From NCBI RefSeq assembly GCF_016808095.1, contig NC_068972.1, positions 35,247,029 through 35,311,028 on the forward strand: a DNA stretch of 64,000 nucleotides. Reading direction: 5' to 3'. Below are positions 37,051 to 49,070 of this stretch, one piece after another. How positions within the stretch are numbered: the stretch's first letter is position 1; every line of letters starts with the position of its first letter. The DNA is from Vigna angularis (Eukaryota; Streptophyta; Magnoliopsida; Fabales; Fabaceae). Made by a program: the position numbers and the translations under genes. Below the pieces are notes generated by a model. That model was not told the origin of the DNA. It ran no database searches and saw only the letters and a program-made list of their open reading frames with translations.

Positions 37051-39562
37051 TGTAACATCCTGATTATATAATAACCAATATTATATAATAAAGACGTTAA
37101 CATCCAAATATAGAGAACAGTCAGAGTATGACATGTAATTAAATGTGAAATTACAGTCATCCAGAAATAAAAGAAACTGAAAATTTAAACTTGAACAGTT
37201 GAGAGGATTAAACACTACAAATGTTTAATCAGAAAACTCTAAGAAGACTACTCCGCAACATCAGCAAGCTCCAGCTCTTGGTCCAAGGGAAACTCCACGA
37301 CAAGATCTGCTCCCATCCAAGTGGATGATCATCGCCAAAGAAACATACCCAAACAACACATAACGAAAACAATGCAAGGGTGAGCTAGATATAAAAGCAT
37401 GTTATACATATAGCATAGGTAATTCATATAATCATACTTAGATTCGTATAAAAGAACAATTAGAGCATACTCATTAAACCACAATTCACCCACTTACACG
37501 ACATGCAAAAGTCATTCAAACATGTAGACTAACATCACAATACTTGTTACTTTATACCCCGACTTGTTACTTTATAGACCGACTCGTCCGGACTAGAATG
37601 ATTGCCGAGCTATGGTGGGTCGTGCACTCGTGGTGGCCTCTACTGCTTTGCAAAGCCATTGCCAATCCTACCATACTCACGAGGTTAGTCTGTTATCACT
37701 CACCTTGGAGCATACTGGAAGCCTCCAAGACTAGGACCTCCTGCTACTCCTCACCACATGAATCAATCCTCTCTAATTGAGAATGACAGACCATTGGAGT
37801 TTCAGGATAACCCCCAAGACTGAGCTCCCATGCAAATCATCCCACACACAATAAGGGCACCACCATGTATCCTCTCCTTAAAGATCATGGAATTACGTCC
37901 AATAAAATAGGGCACCACCATGTAATCTCCCTTGAGATTCATGGAATTACGTCCATGAATTATAGTGTTACTTTAAACCTTATCCCGAGTCATGAATAAC
38001 CAAACACCCCCATAATATCACATCAAATCTAACATATCTCATACATTCACATAAATCACATCACAATATATATATTTTCCAGACACTTTGCACTTAATTC
38101 AATTTAAGAGAAAATGAACTTAAAACCCATTACCATTTGCACATCATTGGATGGACGAACACTATTCCACCGAGCATTATAAGCCAAACGCCACTATGCC
38201 AATTGGACGGACGCTAAGAGATTTAACAAAAATTGACCGGACACTAAAACCAAACGCCTGAACAGAAATTAGGCCGAACGCTAAACCGAACGTCATATTG
38301 GATTCAACACTATTTGGCCGAACGCTATTTCACCGAATACCATATGGACCGAACACTTCTAGAACGAACGCTGTGAGATCACACTATACTAGGTCGAACG
38401 TTAGACCATTGAACACCATATCGAATTCCTCATTGTTTTGGACGAACGCTCAAAGATTAAACCTCCTAACCGAACGCTACACGCACCAGGACGAACGCTT
38501 AGTATAGTACCTAAGGACGAACGCTCAGTATAACCCTTAAGGACGAACGCTCAGTATAACGAACGCTCAATAATTATTTTAAGGACGAACGCTCAACATA
38601 TAAAGGACGAACGCTCAACATATGAGTTAAGGACGAACGCTCAACAAATATTTTAAGGACGAACGCTCAACAAATATTTTAAGGACGAACGCTCAACATA
38701 TAAAGGACGAACGCTCAACATATGAGTTAAGGACGAACGCTAAACCATTGAACGCCATACTGAATTCATCACTGTTAAAATATGATTTGGACGAGCGTCC
38801 CATACTAAGACGAACGAACGCGGACGTTCGTTCAGAACCGAACGCTCAACAATTTGGACGAACGTCCAGTTTCACCAGAATTGGACGAACGTTAGGCCGA
38901 CCACTATTTGGTTGAGCACTGTTGGGACGAACGTACGCGCGTTCTGCAGAAATTCTGCAGAAACGCACCAGAGTCCAGAAACCCAGAAAACCCCAATTTT
39001 TTCATCCCCTTCTTCCGAGATTTTCTTCAACAACACAATTTTACAACCACTCATGCAGATTTACATACAACCAGGTCACTCTGAGTACGAAATTTGTTCA
39101 TGAACGAAGCTATATTATAGATTTCCCTAAACACATACATGATTCATACAATCTAAAGAAAAGGATCTAGCTCCCCTTACCTCTTGAAGACTTCCTAGCA
39201 AACCTTGAATCAATCTCTTCACTGTGTTCCTCCTCTGTCGTTTCAACCCCTTGCCACAGTGTCCAGCTCTTCCTCCCTTCTTCTTTTCTCCTTCAAGAAT
39301 CTCTAAAATGAAGAAGTGAATCTCCTTTCTTTGCAGTGGCTTGCCCGTAACCGTCCAACACTCCCTCCATTTATTTTATTGTGCCTCCATTCCCTCCATT
39401 CTCTCTCGGTCTCTCCTTTTCTCCTTCTCAGCAGCTTCCAACTTCTCCTTTCCACCTCTTCAACAGCTGCCCCGTGAAGCCCTTCCCTATCATATCAATC
39501 ATCAAAGGATGCCCCCACCACCTCAATTATCAACATCCCCTTAAAATATTTAGGTCCTTACA
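37051..39562. mobile_element. Complete solo LTR, family A, 2512 bp, perfect 5-bp target-site duplication
   Basis: It starts TGTAACATCCTGATT and ends TTAGGTCCTTACA, with the inverted ends TGTAA/TTACA. ATAAC flanks it on both sides (37046-37050 and 39563-39567). There is no internal region or second LTR, so it is a solo LTR left by recombination. The length and lack of coding match LTRs of large Ty3-type plant elements; the lineage is inference. Contents include a 56-bp tandem duplication (GGGCACCACCATGTA at 37855 and 37911), the GGACGAACGCTC motif array (38130-38930) and a C/T-rich 3' part (39190-39540). Judged by that composition, the element probably reads on the minus strand. Frames inside (37544-37780, 38298-38507, 39341-39544 and others) are not genes. 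Confidence 0.92.
38130..38930. repeat. Irregular array of GGACGAACGCTC motifs
   Basis: The core ACGAACGCT or a close variant occurs some twenty-five times. The densest part is 38490-38745, where GGACGAACGCTCAACATAT-type units recur every 22-27 bp and a higher-order block is itself repeated (compare 38578-38640 with 38680-38745). The spacers are AT-rich, so the CpG-containing motif stands out. Around 38815-38850 it also appears inverted (GGACGTTCGTTC). It is not a coding repeat; frames through it are interrupted. Confidence 0.9.
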
Positions 39563-39787
39563 ATAACGACTATTTAATATTATTATGTGTCACAAGATAA
39601 GTTTGATACATGATAAATTTTTATTTGAAATTAAAAATAAAAAAGATCCACATGTAGTATTTTTTTACGGTGTTGGTACAATATTAAGAGAAAGAACCAT
39701 ATTACATTAACAATTTTAAAATAGAGATCAAAATTTTAAAAAAAAAATTAAATTTTTTTCCAGAAGAAACGATGAAATAATTTAACC

Positions 39788-40909
39788 ATTTATTTATTTA
39801 AGTCTATTTTCATTTTTTTTATCTTTAGTTCTATTTTTAGCTTTTGATATAAGTCAATCTTTTAGAACTCATACTAATTTTAATTTAATAACCCTTGATG
39901 TGAATAAATAATAAACACTTAATTTATATATATATATATATATGATCAAAATAGATATTAATTAAATTCTTTTAATTTATATACGGTGAAATGGATGAGA
40001 AGATAAAATCGAATTGCTTAAAAGTAGCCAAATTAATTTGAATTTTAATACTATTTGCTTAATAAAAAAATACATAATAAAAGTATTAGTGCTTTAACTA
40101 TATATGGTGAAATAAATAAAATATAAATTGAATCTTAATAATATATGATGGGATGAGTAAGGTTCTAAACAAATTAATTGAGTGATCATCACTTTAATTA
40201 TTTTGAATTTTCTATTTTTAAATTAAATTGAAAAAAAAAATTGGAAACCAGTGAAAAGTCCTAATTTAAAAAACAATCTTTTAGAAACCAATGAAAACAA
40301 TCCTAATTTCTTATCATTGAATTAAATCTTGTAATTCATCTTACATTTGTTTATTTAATTATTCTAATTTAATTGCATAACAATTCACCTTGTTTTGCTT
40401 TCAAGCACCAAAATACCTATAAAGTTTCTCCCTTCACTATTATTATCATTGTAGGCATTTAGATATTTATCATTTAGTTTTTTTCTTCATTTAATCTGTG
40501 CATAGCATTTCAACATTGTAGGTTATTTTTTTTTTATTTTATTCTAATTGGTGTGTGTTCACCCTATTTCCTTTTAGAAATTTTATTTCTTTAGTCGATT
40601 TATTTAATTGCTTGTTCATCCTATTTTTAATTACTTTATATTTTTTGTTTTATTTTTATTTTTTGCACCAATTTTTTAATTTTTTTTTACTGTTAACCCT
40701 TAAGTGTAGGTTTTATAAGAATTATTTTCAGTTTAAATTAATTTTGTACTTGTTGGAGATGACTTAAATTAATTTTACTCTAACTAATATTTTTACTATT
40801 CATAAAAAAAATACTGAAATTACATTAGAAAAATAATATTAACTTAATAAACATTATCAAATGGGTCACCCAATTTACAATTCTTAAATTATGTGGGTTA
40901 CAAGTAACT

Positions 40910-41006
<97 letters not shown>

Positions 41007-43111
41007 GTTTAGAAAAAAATTTCACCAAAAAAAATTATCTTTTAATTTCAAAAGAATTCTCTTAAAGCCTAGACAAAAGCACTTTTGAAAAAAAACACAA
41101 AACTCATTTATTTTAAAAATAGTAATATATTTAAACCAAAATATTATCATGCTATTTGGTGGTTTATTGTATCTTTTATCTCATACGATAATAAATGAAA
41201 TATTACTTTCTACTTTTACTTTATGTTTAAACAAAGGTGTTGGTCATTATAATAAATCTTTATAAGTGTTTGGATTAAATTTAAATATTTTTTTTATAAA
41301 AATGTATTTTATTTGTATTTCATTTACCCCTATACAAAATTGAGTAACTCTTCCCACCATAGTTGGAAGCAATTGCTTGGCATTATCATACTATGCGTTG
41401 AAAAGATGGAGATAGTGGGTTGGAGCCCAATTGCTGAGTATGAAATCACAAGTTGAAAACATGCAAATTGGATTTACTTAGGGTAAACTAACAACACCAA
41501 ACCCCACACAAATTTTGGTTAAATATTGATTCCCTTTTGATTCGCAATTTTGGTTCTCCAATTTCTTTATAATTTTATTTTGATTTAGCTGAATCTGGGA
41601 CTTATAATTTAAAGTACCATCAACAAATAATTTAGTCAAAGTAAATATATAAAAGGGATTAAGTTCTACCAAAGTAAATATTATACTAAAATTGCAATGT
41701 TTTAAAATTTGATAACTAAAATTAGACCAAAACCATGGATCAAATATTACTAAATTATTAAACGATATTGAAAATATTATATATGTAGCAGTGAATTAAA
41801 AGTGGTCATGAACATAAATCTGAAAGCAATTATTATAAAAATGAAGAATGTCATTACCCATAGGGGCTTATGATTACTTGGCAATGCAAAAAATGAACTT
41901 GGTTTTATTAGCTTAAAAATGTTTTTTATTTTTTTGTGAAAAGGCTTAACGTGAAGACAAATAGACAGGGTGATTGACATTTGTTCAAATATTTTATGTT
42001 ATGCATGAGTTTTGATAAAACAATGATTTTGTCCCTTTAGCTGTATGAATAAAATGATTTGTGTTTAACTTCTGAACTGAAAAAGTCAAAAGGTGATAAC
42101 TAACCCATGCGAGGCATGAGCATTGGTCCACCTAATCAAAGGTTCTCTTTGCTTGCATTCCATCATGATAATGCTTCTTTCTTTTTTTTCATTACATGAA
42201 GATGATAGCGTGAGGACAAAAAAAAGTGAAAATTACGTGAAAAAGAATGCTAGGCATAGTCTCATAGGCATGGAGCTTTGCCATCATCACACACACCTTG
42301 CTTCTTTCTTGCATGACAAGAGGGAACACAATAGTGCTCCCAAAAGGTAAGTTGTTTAGGGTTCAATAATTAACCCATTGCTTTAATTAAATTTTAAGTT
42401 TTTCAAGTGTGGATTTGAGTTGAGTTTCCTAAAATCATGTCTTATAAGTTGTTTATTGGAGGAGTATTTAGGTCTATGACAGGATTATAAGAGCATAATT
42501 TCTTATTTGAGATTTTTATTGGTTTGTAATGTACTATTATGATTAAATTATACTATAAGATAAATAATTGGTGTAACATAGGTATTCATGTATTTTAGAT
42601 TTAATTAATAATTTAGTTTTTTTATATTTAAGTTTATGATTTACTTTGCTTATTATGTTTTTTTTATTTGATTGAGTTTTAATGTTTGTTAAATAAAGTA
42701 AATTTGGTTTTTATCGTTAAATTGATATTAATGTCATTTAAAAGTGTCACGTGTCAAAATTTGATTCCTTCTTTTATCTTGGAACCCTTTTTTTTCTTCT
42801 ACTTTCCTTCACTAAGTATAGTTAAGAAAACAAAATTGAGGTTCTAAATTACTATCAAATTAAGAAAAAAAAAAGTTTGTCACCTTGTTTTAGTATGCTT
42901 TTTCGAGAACTTTGTTTCTGAAATTACATAAATAAGTTTACCATTTTGATATAGTAGTGTTTTACTTCCTGAAAATTATGAAAAATGAATATTAAGTTGA
43001 AGGTGGAGGAAAGTGACAGAGGCGCAGAGAGATACGAAGGACGATGGAGGAATATAGGGAAAGATGGAGGAAGAAAAAAAAGTAAAGAAAAATAAAGTGA
43101 TTCCAAGATAG
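39788..43111. other. AT-rich intergenic DNA without supported genes
   Basis: It contains a (TA)n run at 39921-39943 and a very long (AT)n run at 40914-41004, which creates spurious Tyr-Ile frames on both strands. Part of 41340-41480 and 42080-42360 is less AT-rich; a plus frame at 42123-42350 ends in an AAAGGTAAGT-like donor context but has no recognisable domain. It is not called as a gene. Confidence 0.5.
40914..41004. repeat. (AT)n microsatellite
   Basis: About 90 bp of uninterrupted AT dinucleotides, the longest dinucleotide run in the window. Confidence 0.98.
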
Positions 43112-43525
43112 TCTAGTAGAAATTGTTGCCAGAATCACGAACAGTAAGGAACTTCTAAAAAAATACTCTCAAAACTAGCAAAGAATTCTAACAAGAGTAG
43201 AAAATAAACCCAAACCCAGGTCATTTTTAGAAAAGAAAGGGATAAAGGATGAAACTAAGAGGAAGGAGAATGAGAGAAAATGTTTTGTCTTTCGGAATGC
43301 AAGAAATGTTTTATTTATAAAGTGTGAGGTAGCCTCCTAGGTGAGAAACTTGGTGAAAGACTGTTGCCACAATAATGAGTAATAAATAAGTAAATAAAAA
43401 CTAAAAGTTACACCAAAAAACGTTTTGCCAACAATAATGAATAATAAAAAATTGACCGTTTTCACTTTTGAACGTTGCCTACATTCAAATCCAACGTTTC
43501 TTTTGCAATAAATTATTATTTTACA
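43112..43525 (-). repeat. 3' LTR of the copia element
   Basis: It shares with 46199-46690 the blocks TAGTAGAAATTG, GATGAAACTAAGAGGAAGGA, GAGAAACTTGGT and the closing TTATTATTTTACA (element start TGTAAAATAATAA on the minus strand). It is 78 bp shorter than its partner because a segment next to its distal end is deleted or replaced. The expected terminal CA (minus strand) has become GA. Confidence 0.88.
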
Positions 43526-44079
43526 ATAATCTCACACATATTGCAAAATAACGAAAATAAAAAGCTTGGAAAATGATTGTATATAAAGCAATATCGTAAA
43601 TCTTTGTTCTGACGGTTAAACAAAGATTAAAAGAAAGATAAGAATCAGTCTTAGATCAATAAACTTAACACACAGTGTAGTTGTCATAGCAAATTATATG
43701 AACCAAAGACACTTGACGTGTGTTAGACGTATATCAATCACAATACACTCCCACAATTCTTGTTTTTATCGTTGTGTTGCATTTATTAGGCCATGCGTGT
43801 GTCTGGTATTCATGAATGCTCTAGAGATCATGCCAAGATATCATACAAGCAGCCCCCTCGACACTCATATATGTGATTTCATCAAGTGTATGTTGCAAAT
43901 CATACACTTCCCATAAGAAATATGAAAATCATTAAAAACTTTGTTTAAGCTAAAAATTCTTTCATCATATAGAATTTTAATGACAAAGTTTAACCTCTCA
44001 TAATACAGTCTCTAGCACTTTCACACATACCATAGGAATGGACATAACTGATTAAAATCAATTTAGTGCTATCAGAACT

Positions 44080-45845
44080 AACTATTGACTTGTTTTTACC
44101 CATATGAATCTTATTCATGGGATCTCTAATCACAAAGGTTGGGTTACTATCACTTATTTGTTTGCAAGTGGATTAAGTCTCATTCCTCTCGATGTTTCTA
44201 ATATCATTAGTCTTCCTAGGAGTTTTCTCAGAGGATCTATTAGATTTCATTCTGACTTCACATAATCAACGGAAATAGTTCTACTTTTTAGTCGTTACTT
44301 CACCAAATTGTGTCTCAATTGTATATGCTTATTCTTGTTTTTTTATATAGCTATTGTCGATTGGCAATCACAGTGTATTAATACCGATGGGGTTGGTTTC
44401 ATTCCTAGTGGAATGTTTGCTAAGAAGTTTTTCAACCACTCAGCCTTATCATCAGCCATCTCAAGAGCGACAAATTCAGATTCCATTGTTAATCTTGCAA
44501 TAATTGTTTATCTGGCTGATCTCCATGTAATTGCACCACCCCTAAGTGTGAATACATAACCACTAATGGATTTTGTCTCATCTGAATCAGACATTTAGTT
44601 AGCATCATTTTACCCTTCTAGTACAGCGGGAAATTCACTATATTCAATGGCATAATCCACTGAACCTCTTAAGTATCTCATAAGTTTAACTAGTGCATCC
44701 CAATGTTCCTGATTTGGACATTGAACGTACATACTCAGTCTACCTACTACATAAGCAATATGAAGTCTAGAAAAGTTCATCAAGTGCAGTAAGCTCCCAA
44801 TTATCTAGATATATTGAGACTTGAGAAATAGATTTTCCCGTTTTTTCATTAATTTAGCATTATCATCATAAGGGGTACTCACTAGTTTAAAGTCATAAAA
44901 CTCAAACTTCTTAAGAATTTCTTTAATGTATTATTCTTGGGATAATAATATATTATCTCCCTTCCTTATGATTCTAATACCTAAAATTACATTGGTTTCA
45001 CCTATGTCTTTCATTTCAAAATTCGATCCTATAAACAATTTAGTTCTAGCGACAATCTCATTACATGTACCAAAAATTAACATGTCATCCACATATAAAC
45101 ATATAATGACACAATCACCATATTCAGATTTAGAGTACACACATTTATCAACATCATTAGGTGAAAACCCATCACATAACAATACATTATCAAGTTTTTC
45201 ATGCCATTATTTTGGTGTTTGTTTCAACCCATACAAAGATTTTAAAAGTTAGCATATTTTATTCTCTTGACCAAGTACAACACACCTTTCAAGTTGAGTC
45301 ATATAAATTTCTTCCTCCAAAACACCATTCAAAAAGGTTATTTTAACATCCATATGGTATATAACTAGTTTATGGATAGCTGTTAGAGCTAACAATACTC
45401 GAATGGAGGAAATCAGAGGCAAAGGTATCAAAGTAATCTATGTTGGGTTTTTTGAGTAAAACTTTTTGCTACTAATCTTGCCTTTTACTTCTCTACGAAT
45501 CCATCAGATTATATTTTTTCTTAAAGATTCATTTACAACCAATGGGCTTTGCTCCTTTAGGAGAATCTAGTAAAGTTCAAGTATTATTTTTCTTGATTGA
45601 TTCAATTTTTTTCCTAATGGCTTTCTCCCATTGTTTCGCATTAGGAGCACTAGTAGCCTCTACAAAGCTAGTTTGATCATTATCAACAAGATAAATATAA
45701 AAGTCATCTCTAAAAGAAGTTTCTTTTCTTTGTCTTTTACTTCTTCTCAAATCCCCATTTAAGATATCACTATTATTATCAATAGGATTAGATATCTCAC
45801 TAACCTTTAAGGGAAAAACATGTTCAAAAAACTCAACATTCTTTT
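44080..45845 (-). pseudogene. Copia pol remnant: reverse transcriptase and RNase H
   Basis: Read on the minus strand, blocks appear in the family order. A linker with SDILNGDLRRSKRQ lies near 45760. The RT N-terminus has KQWEKAI near 45630 and KPIGCK near 45545. Then come HMDVKITFLNGVLEEEIYM (about 45310-45355), LLKSLYGLKQTPK (about 45235), ICLYVDDMLIFG (YVDD catalytic motif, about 45080), VILGIRIIRKGD (about 44975) and LVSTPYDDNAKL (about 44870). RNase H follows with DETKSISGYVF (about 44570), TMESEFVALEMADDKAEWLK (about 44450) and, at the C-terminus, ISVDYVKSE (about 44260). Stops interrupt it at several points, including just after QTPK (TAA in place of a Gln codon), after LLSQE at 44930, and in RNase H. 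It is a dead copy. Confidence 0.92.
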
Positions 45846-46198
45846 TGTCTCCATTATAGTGTTACGCTCAATCACTTCATTTTTAAGAACTAAAAACCTA
45901 TAGGCAGTACTAAGCAAAGTGTGTCGGCATACCTTGTTCGCCTAAATCTAATCTTCAATTAGTTTAAAGTTTGAAGGGATACTAGAGTCAGACTTCTAAG
46001 ATAAAAGAGCAACAAAAACTCCATACATGTGTAAAAGGGTGGACACACATTCTTACCAGCGTCAGAAGTTCTGTCCAAAGAAGACCTCGACTTTTGACAC
46101 GTCCGGAAGTGGTTTCGCAAATACCGTTTGCGTTCCGAAAACATTTTTTTGACTTTTCAGAATTTGGTTGTTGTTGTCAACCATAAGTCCTTAAGATT

Positions 46199-46690
46199 GT
46201 AGTAGAAATTGCTGACAAAATCACGAACAACATTTTCTAAGACGTGTAGTTTCACTGTCCTTAAGGACTTATCCTCGGTGTGTTGCACAAGCCCCCTATG
46301 ATACAATAGGAACTTCTTAGACGTTTCTGAGGATCTCCGAACTAACAAGGAACTCTAAAGATAGAGTAAAAGAATAAACTCAGGATATTTTTAGAAAAGA
46401 AAAGTAGAAAGGATGAAACTAAGAGGAAGGAGAATGAAAGAAAATGTTATATCTTTCAGAATGCACGAAATGCTTTATCTATAGAACGTGAGACACTCCC
46501 CCTAAGTGAGAAACTTGGTCAAAGATCATTGCCATAATAATGAATAATAAATAAATAAATAAAAACTAAACATTAACCAAAAAAACGTTTTACCAACAAT
46601 AACGAATAATAAAAAACTGACCGTTTATACTTTTAAACATTGTCCACGTTCAAATCCAACTTTTCTTTTGCATTAAATTATTATTTTACA
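46199..46690 (-). repeat. 5' LTR of the copia element
   Basis: This is the longer of the two LTRs (492 bp). On the plus strand it starts TGTAGTAGAAATTG and ends TTATTATTTTACA, giving proper TG...CA ends in either reading. It retains a segment (46230-46340) with a TCCTTAAGGA palindrome that is missing in the other LTR. The frame at 46157-46348 is not a gene. Confidence 0.88.
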
Positions 46691-47379
46691 ACAAATAAAA
46701 GATAAATTAAATTTTAACATGTTTCAAACAACGTTAATATATACTTAATCAAAAAATAAAATGAATCTTATTTAACAAATATTAAGACTCAATTCACTAA
46801 AAAAATATAAAAACAAAATGAATCTTATTTTTAAAACGTATATGTTTATTAAGCTTGCATTAAAATAATACTATTGATGACAAGAATTTTTGTAAGTAAC
46901 TTCATTGACAATATTATAGTGATGTCAACATATTAAAAAAATATTAAATATGTTTTTAATTTTTGAATTTTAATGTGAAATTAAAACTTTAATATATTGT
47001 GTTCTCAAATTTTAAAAATAAATGAATATAATCATTTTAATCTAATTATATTAAATTTATTTGATATGTTAAATGTATTTTTAATTGACATTAAAATGAA
47101 AATATGTGAAATAGCATAAACATCTCAAATGTTAATTTAATATATTAAAAATATAAAGTAGTTAAATTTAAAAAATTATATCAACTTATTTTAAAAATTT
47201 GAAACTAAAATATATTAAAATTTTAAACAAAAATAAATTTCAATTTCATATATTCAAGATTAAAAATAGATTTAATAAAATAAATAACTATATCATTGTA
47301 AATATTTTACATTAGCATCCCATAAGGTATATAGTAAGAAGAAGAAAAGAATTTAGTGAGCTCCCATAGAAATAATATA
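46691..47379. other. AT-rich spacer, nothing recognised
   Basis: Mostly A/T; no frame, motif or repeat with defined ends. Confidence 0.6.
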
Positions 47380-48520
47380 GGTTTAAATCCTCATATGCTC
47401 ATCGTATTTGTATGGGAATCTCAAGTGGGTCCTCATATTTTCAACTGTCTCAATTGGGTCATAATATTTGTAAAATTGAGTCAATTTTGTCCTAACCGTT
47501 AAGTTGTCACAAACAGCGTTAGTTGGTGCTGACGTGTTGTATAATTAATACGCTGATGTCAAAATATTTTATTACGTGGATTTTTTTTTTAATTTAAGAG
47601 ATTATGACATGGCAACCCTTGGTCGTTCTCTTCTTTTCTTTCGTTTTGATCTTCTATCTCGCGCCTTCTATCTCGCGCAAGGAAAGTGGTCGTGATGGCG
47701 CGACCAAGTGGCATCTGTGGTAGCTCGTGGCAGCGTGAGCGTTCTTCTTTTTTCCCCTATTTTTTTGAGTTGTTTCGCGTTGCAAGGAGGAACTTCTTCT
47801 CTCTTCTCTTTCTGGTTCTGTTCAAAAGTTGCAGAGAGGAGGTAGCTGGGAAATAAGAAAGAGATTATCTTATGGGTACCGTGTGATTGAGAGAGGGTAA
47901 ATTGGATTCCTTAAAATATTCTGGAAGGAAAAAAGTTTAGGAGAAATAATTTACGGCTTAGGTTTCTTTTCTTTTAATTACTTATAAAAAGTTAATTATG
48001 GAAATGGATGATTCAGAACCTAGAAGCAACGCCATTGAGAGGCACCATAGACGCGAGAAGCTCGGTGCAAGCCATTTCCCCCCTTTTTTGCTCGAACCCT
48101 AAGAGAGTGAAAAAACTCTCTTATGTCTGGGTCACGATTCTTATGTGTTCTCTGGTTGTTAATGAAGGCGCGATCTACAGTTTTAATAGAGGTTGCGAGG
48201 CAGGTAAAGAAAAAGCTCGCGGTGGCGCAGAGGTTGGGCAAAGGTGAAGGAACGTCGCGAGGCAAATGCGAATATGGGTTTTCTGGTTCTTGTTGTTTAT
48301 TTGCAGGTGGTGATGGTTTCGCGTTTTGCAGAGGCAAGGGCTGTTCGCGGTGGTGCTTAATGAGGCATGGCGCCCTGATAAGGAGAAACACGATTAGGTT
48401 TTTGTGCTTCTCTAGTTGTCTTTGTAGGTTGAGGTTACTGGTGACGATGATGGAGGTGCGAAGCTTTACTGGTGACGTCGTGTTGTACTAACGGGTGATG
48501 TTTTATCATAAAATATTGTA
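47380..48520. mobile_element. MULE fragment with GC-rich cargo (only the left terminus found)
   Basis: It starts GGTTTAAATCCTCATATG and continues through AATCTCAAGTGGGTCCTCAT, CTCAATTGGGTC, CAATTTTGTCCTAACCGTTA and AACAGCGTTAGTTGG, a layout nearly the same as the left arm of the MULE at 2739 (CTCAATTGGGTCC, then CCGTTAAATTGGG, then AACGGCGTTA). The interior (47600-48490) is GC- and CpG-rich with overlapping frames on both strands (48020-48391 minus, 48123-48491 plus); no product is recognised. A matching right terminus is not visible, so the element is truncated. Confidence 0.6.
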
Positions 48521-49070
48521 CTATTTTAGAAAGAAAAAAAGAAGTCACACTTTTACGCTGTAATTTAATTTTAAATTATGATTTGACACTTTTTGTTATT
48601 ATGCCTTTCATTTCATTTTATTATCCTTGTTTATTTTTATTTTTTACATGTATGAAGTTGGGTCACACTTAACTTATTTATAATTAGAATATATATTACT
48701 GAATGTTGGGCAATATTATTTCAGATATTATCTTTCTAATTAATAATTGTATGAGAACTCCATAACTTATCTCCAACTATTTAGTTTATGGCAAATAATG
48801 AAATAACATATATTAGTATAAACATTTATTTGAGGCAATATTAAAGTAAATAGAAATTAATTTAAAAAATTATGACGATAAAAAACTAAAGGACACATAA
48901 AGTGAAAACAATGGAAGTAATTATTAAATTTCTATACGTAGTGAGAGATTATTTTGTATTAATTATCAGTATATGTAAATTAAAATTCATTGTATTCAGC
49001 AAACCTCATCGTAATATGTTCAACAAATTTCCTTATGATAAGGTGGTTATGTAAATTATTTTTATTTTTA
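48521..49070. other. AT-rich spacer between two MULEs
   Basis: Nothing recognised. Confidence 0.6.

Larger units (their letters stand above)
36038..39787. mobile_element. MULE interrupted by a solo LTR
   Basis: The left end is GGTTAAACCATTcCAT; the right end is its degraded inverse, finishing ATGAAATAATTTAACC. The inverted arms extend some 230 bp (left ATGTAATGAGGTTCTTTC and TTTGTCACGTATCAAACTGA against the reverse complement of 39590-39790). Outside the ends lie TTTTATTTA (36029-36037) and ATTTATTTA (39788-39796), a 9-bp duplication with one mismatch. Removing the solo LTR at 37051-39562 and one 5-bp repeat leaves an element of about 1.23 kb. No transposase is visible. The decayed arms imply it is older than the 30252 and 49071 elements. 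Confidence 0.75.
43112..46690 (-). mobile_element. Decayed Ty1/copia retrotransposon, internally deleted
   Basis: Two direct LTR-like repeats (43112-43525 and 46199-46690) enclose pol remnants that read on the minus strand, so the right copy is the 5' LTR. The polypurine tract equivalent, read on the minus strand, is TGTGTGAGATTAT immediately before the left LTR's start. Gag, protease and integrase are absent between the 5' LTR and the reverse transcriptase region, so roughly the first half of the element is deleted. No convincing 5-bp duplication flanks it (GATAG on the left, ACAAA on the right), and no standard Met-tRNA primer site follows the 5' LTR. It cannot move by itself. Confidence 0.88.

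Noticed and set aside
38490..38745. GAACGCTC repeats as a CRISPR-like or coding repeat
   Set aside because: The spacers are AT-rich and themselves repeated, the frame is broken, and the array lies inside an LTR with a target-site duplication.
42123..42360. Frame ending at an AAAGGTAAGT donor-like site, a possible exon
   Set aside because: No upstream promoter, downstream acceptor or recognisable product; a single donor-like match is weak evidence in AT-rich DNA.
44931..45182. Active reverse transcriptase gene
   Set aside because: YVDD is present, but the frame is bounded by stops in place of conserved residues and the element lacks gag and integrase.
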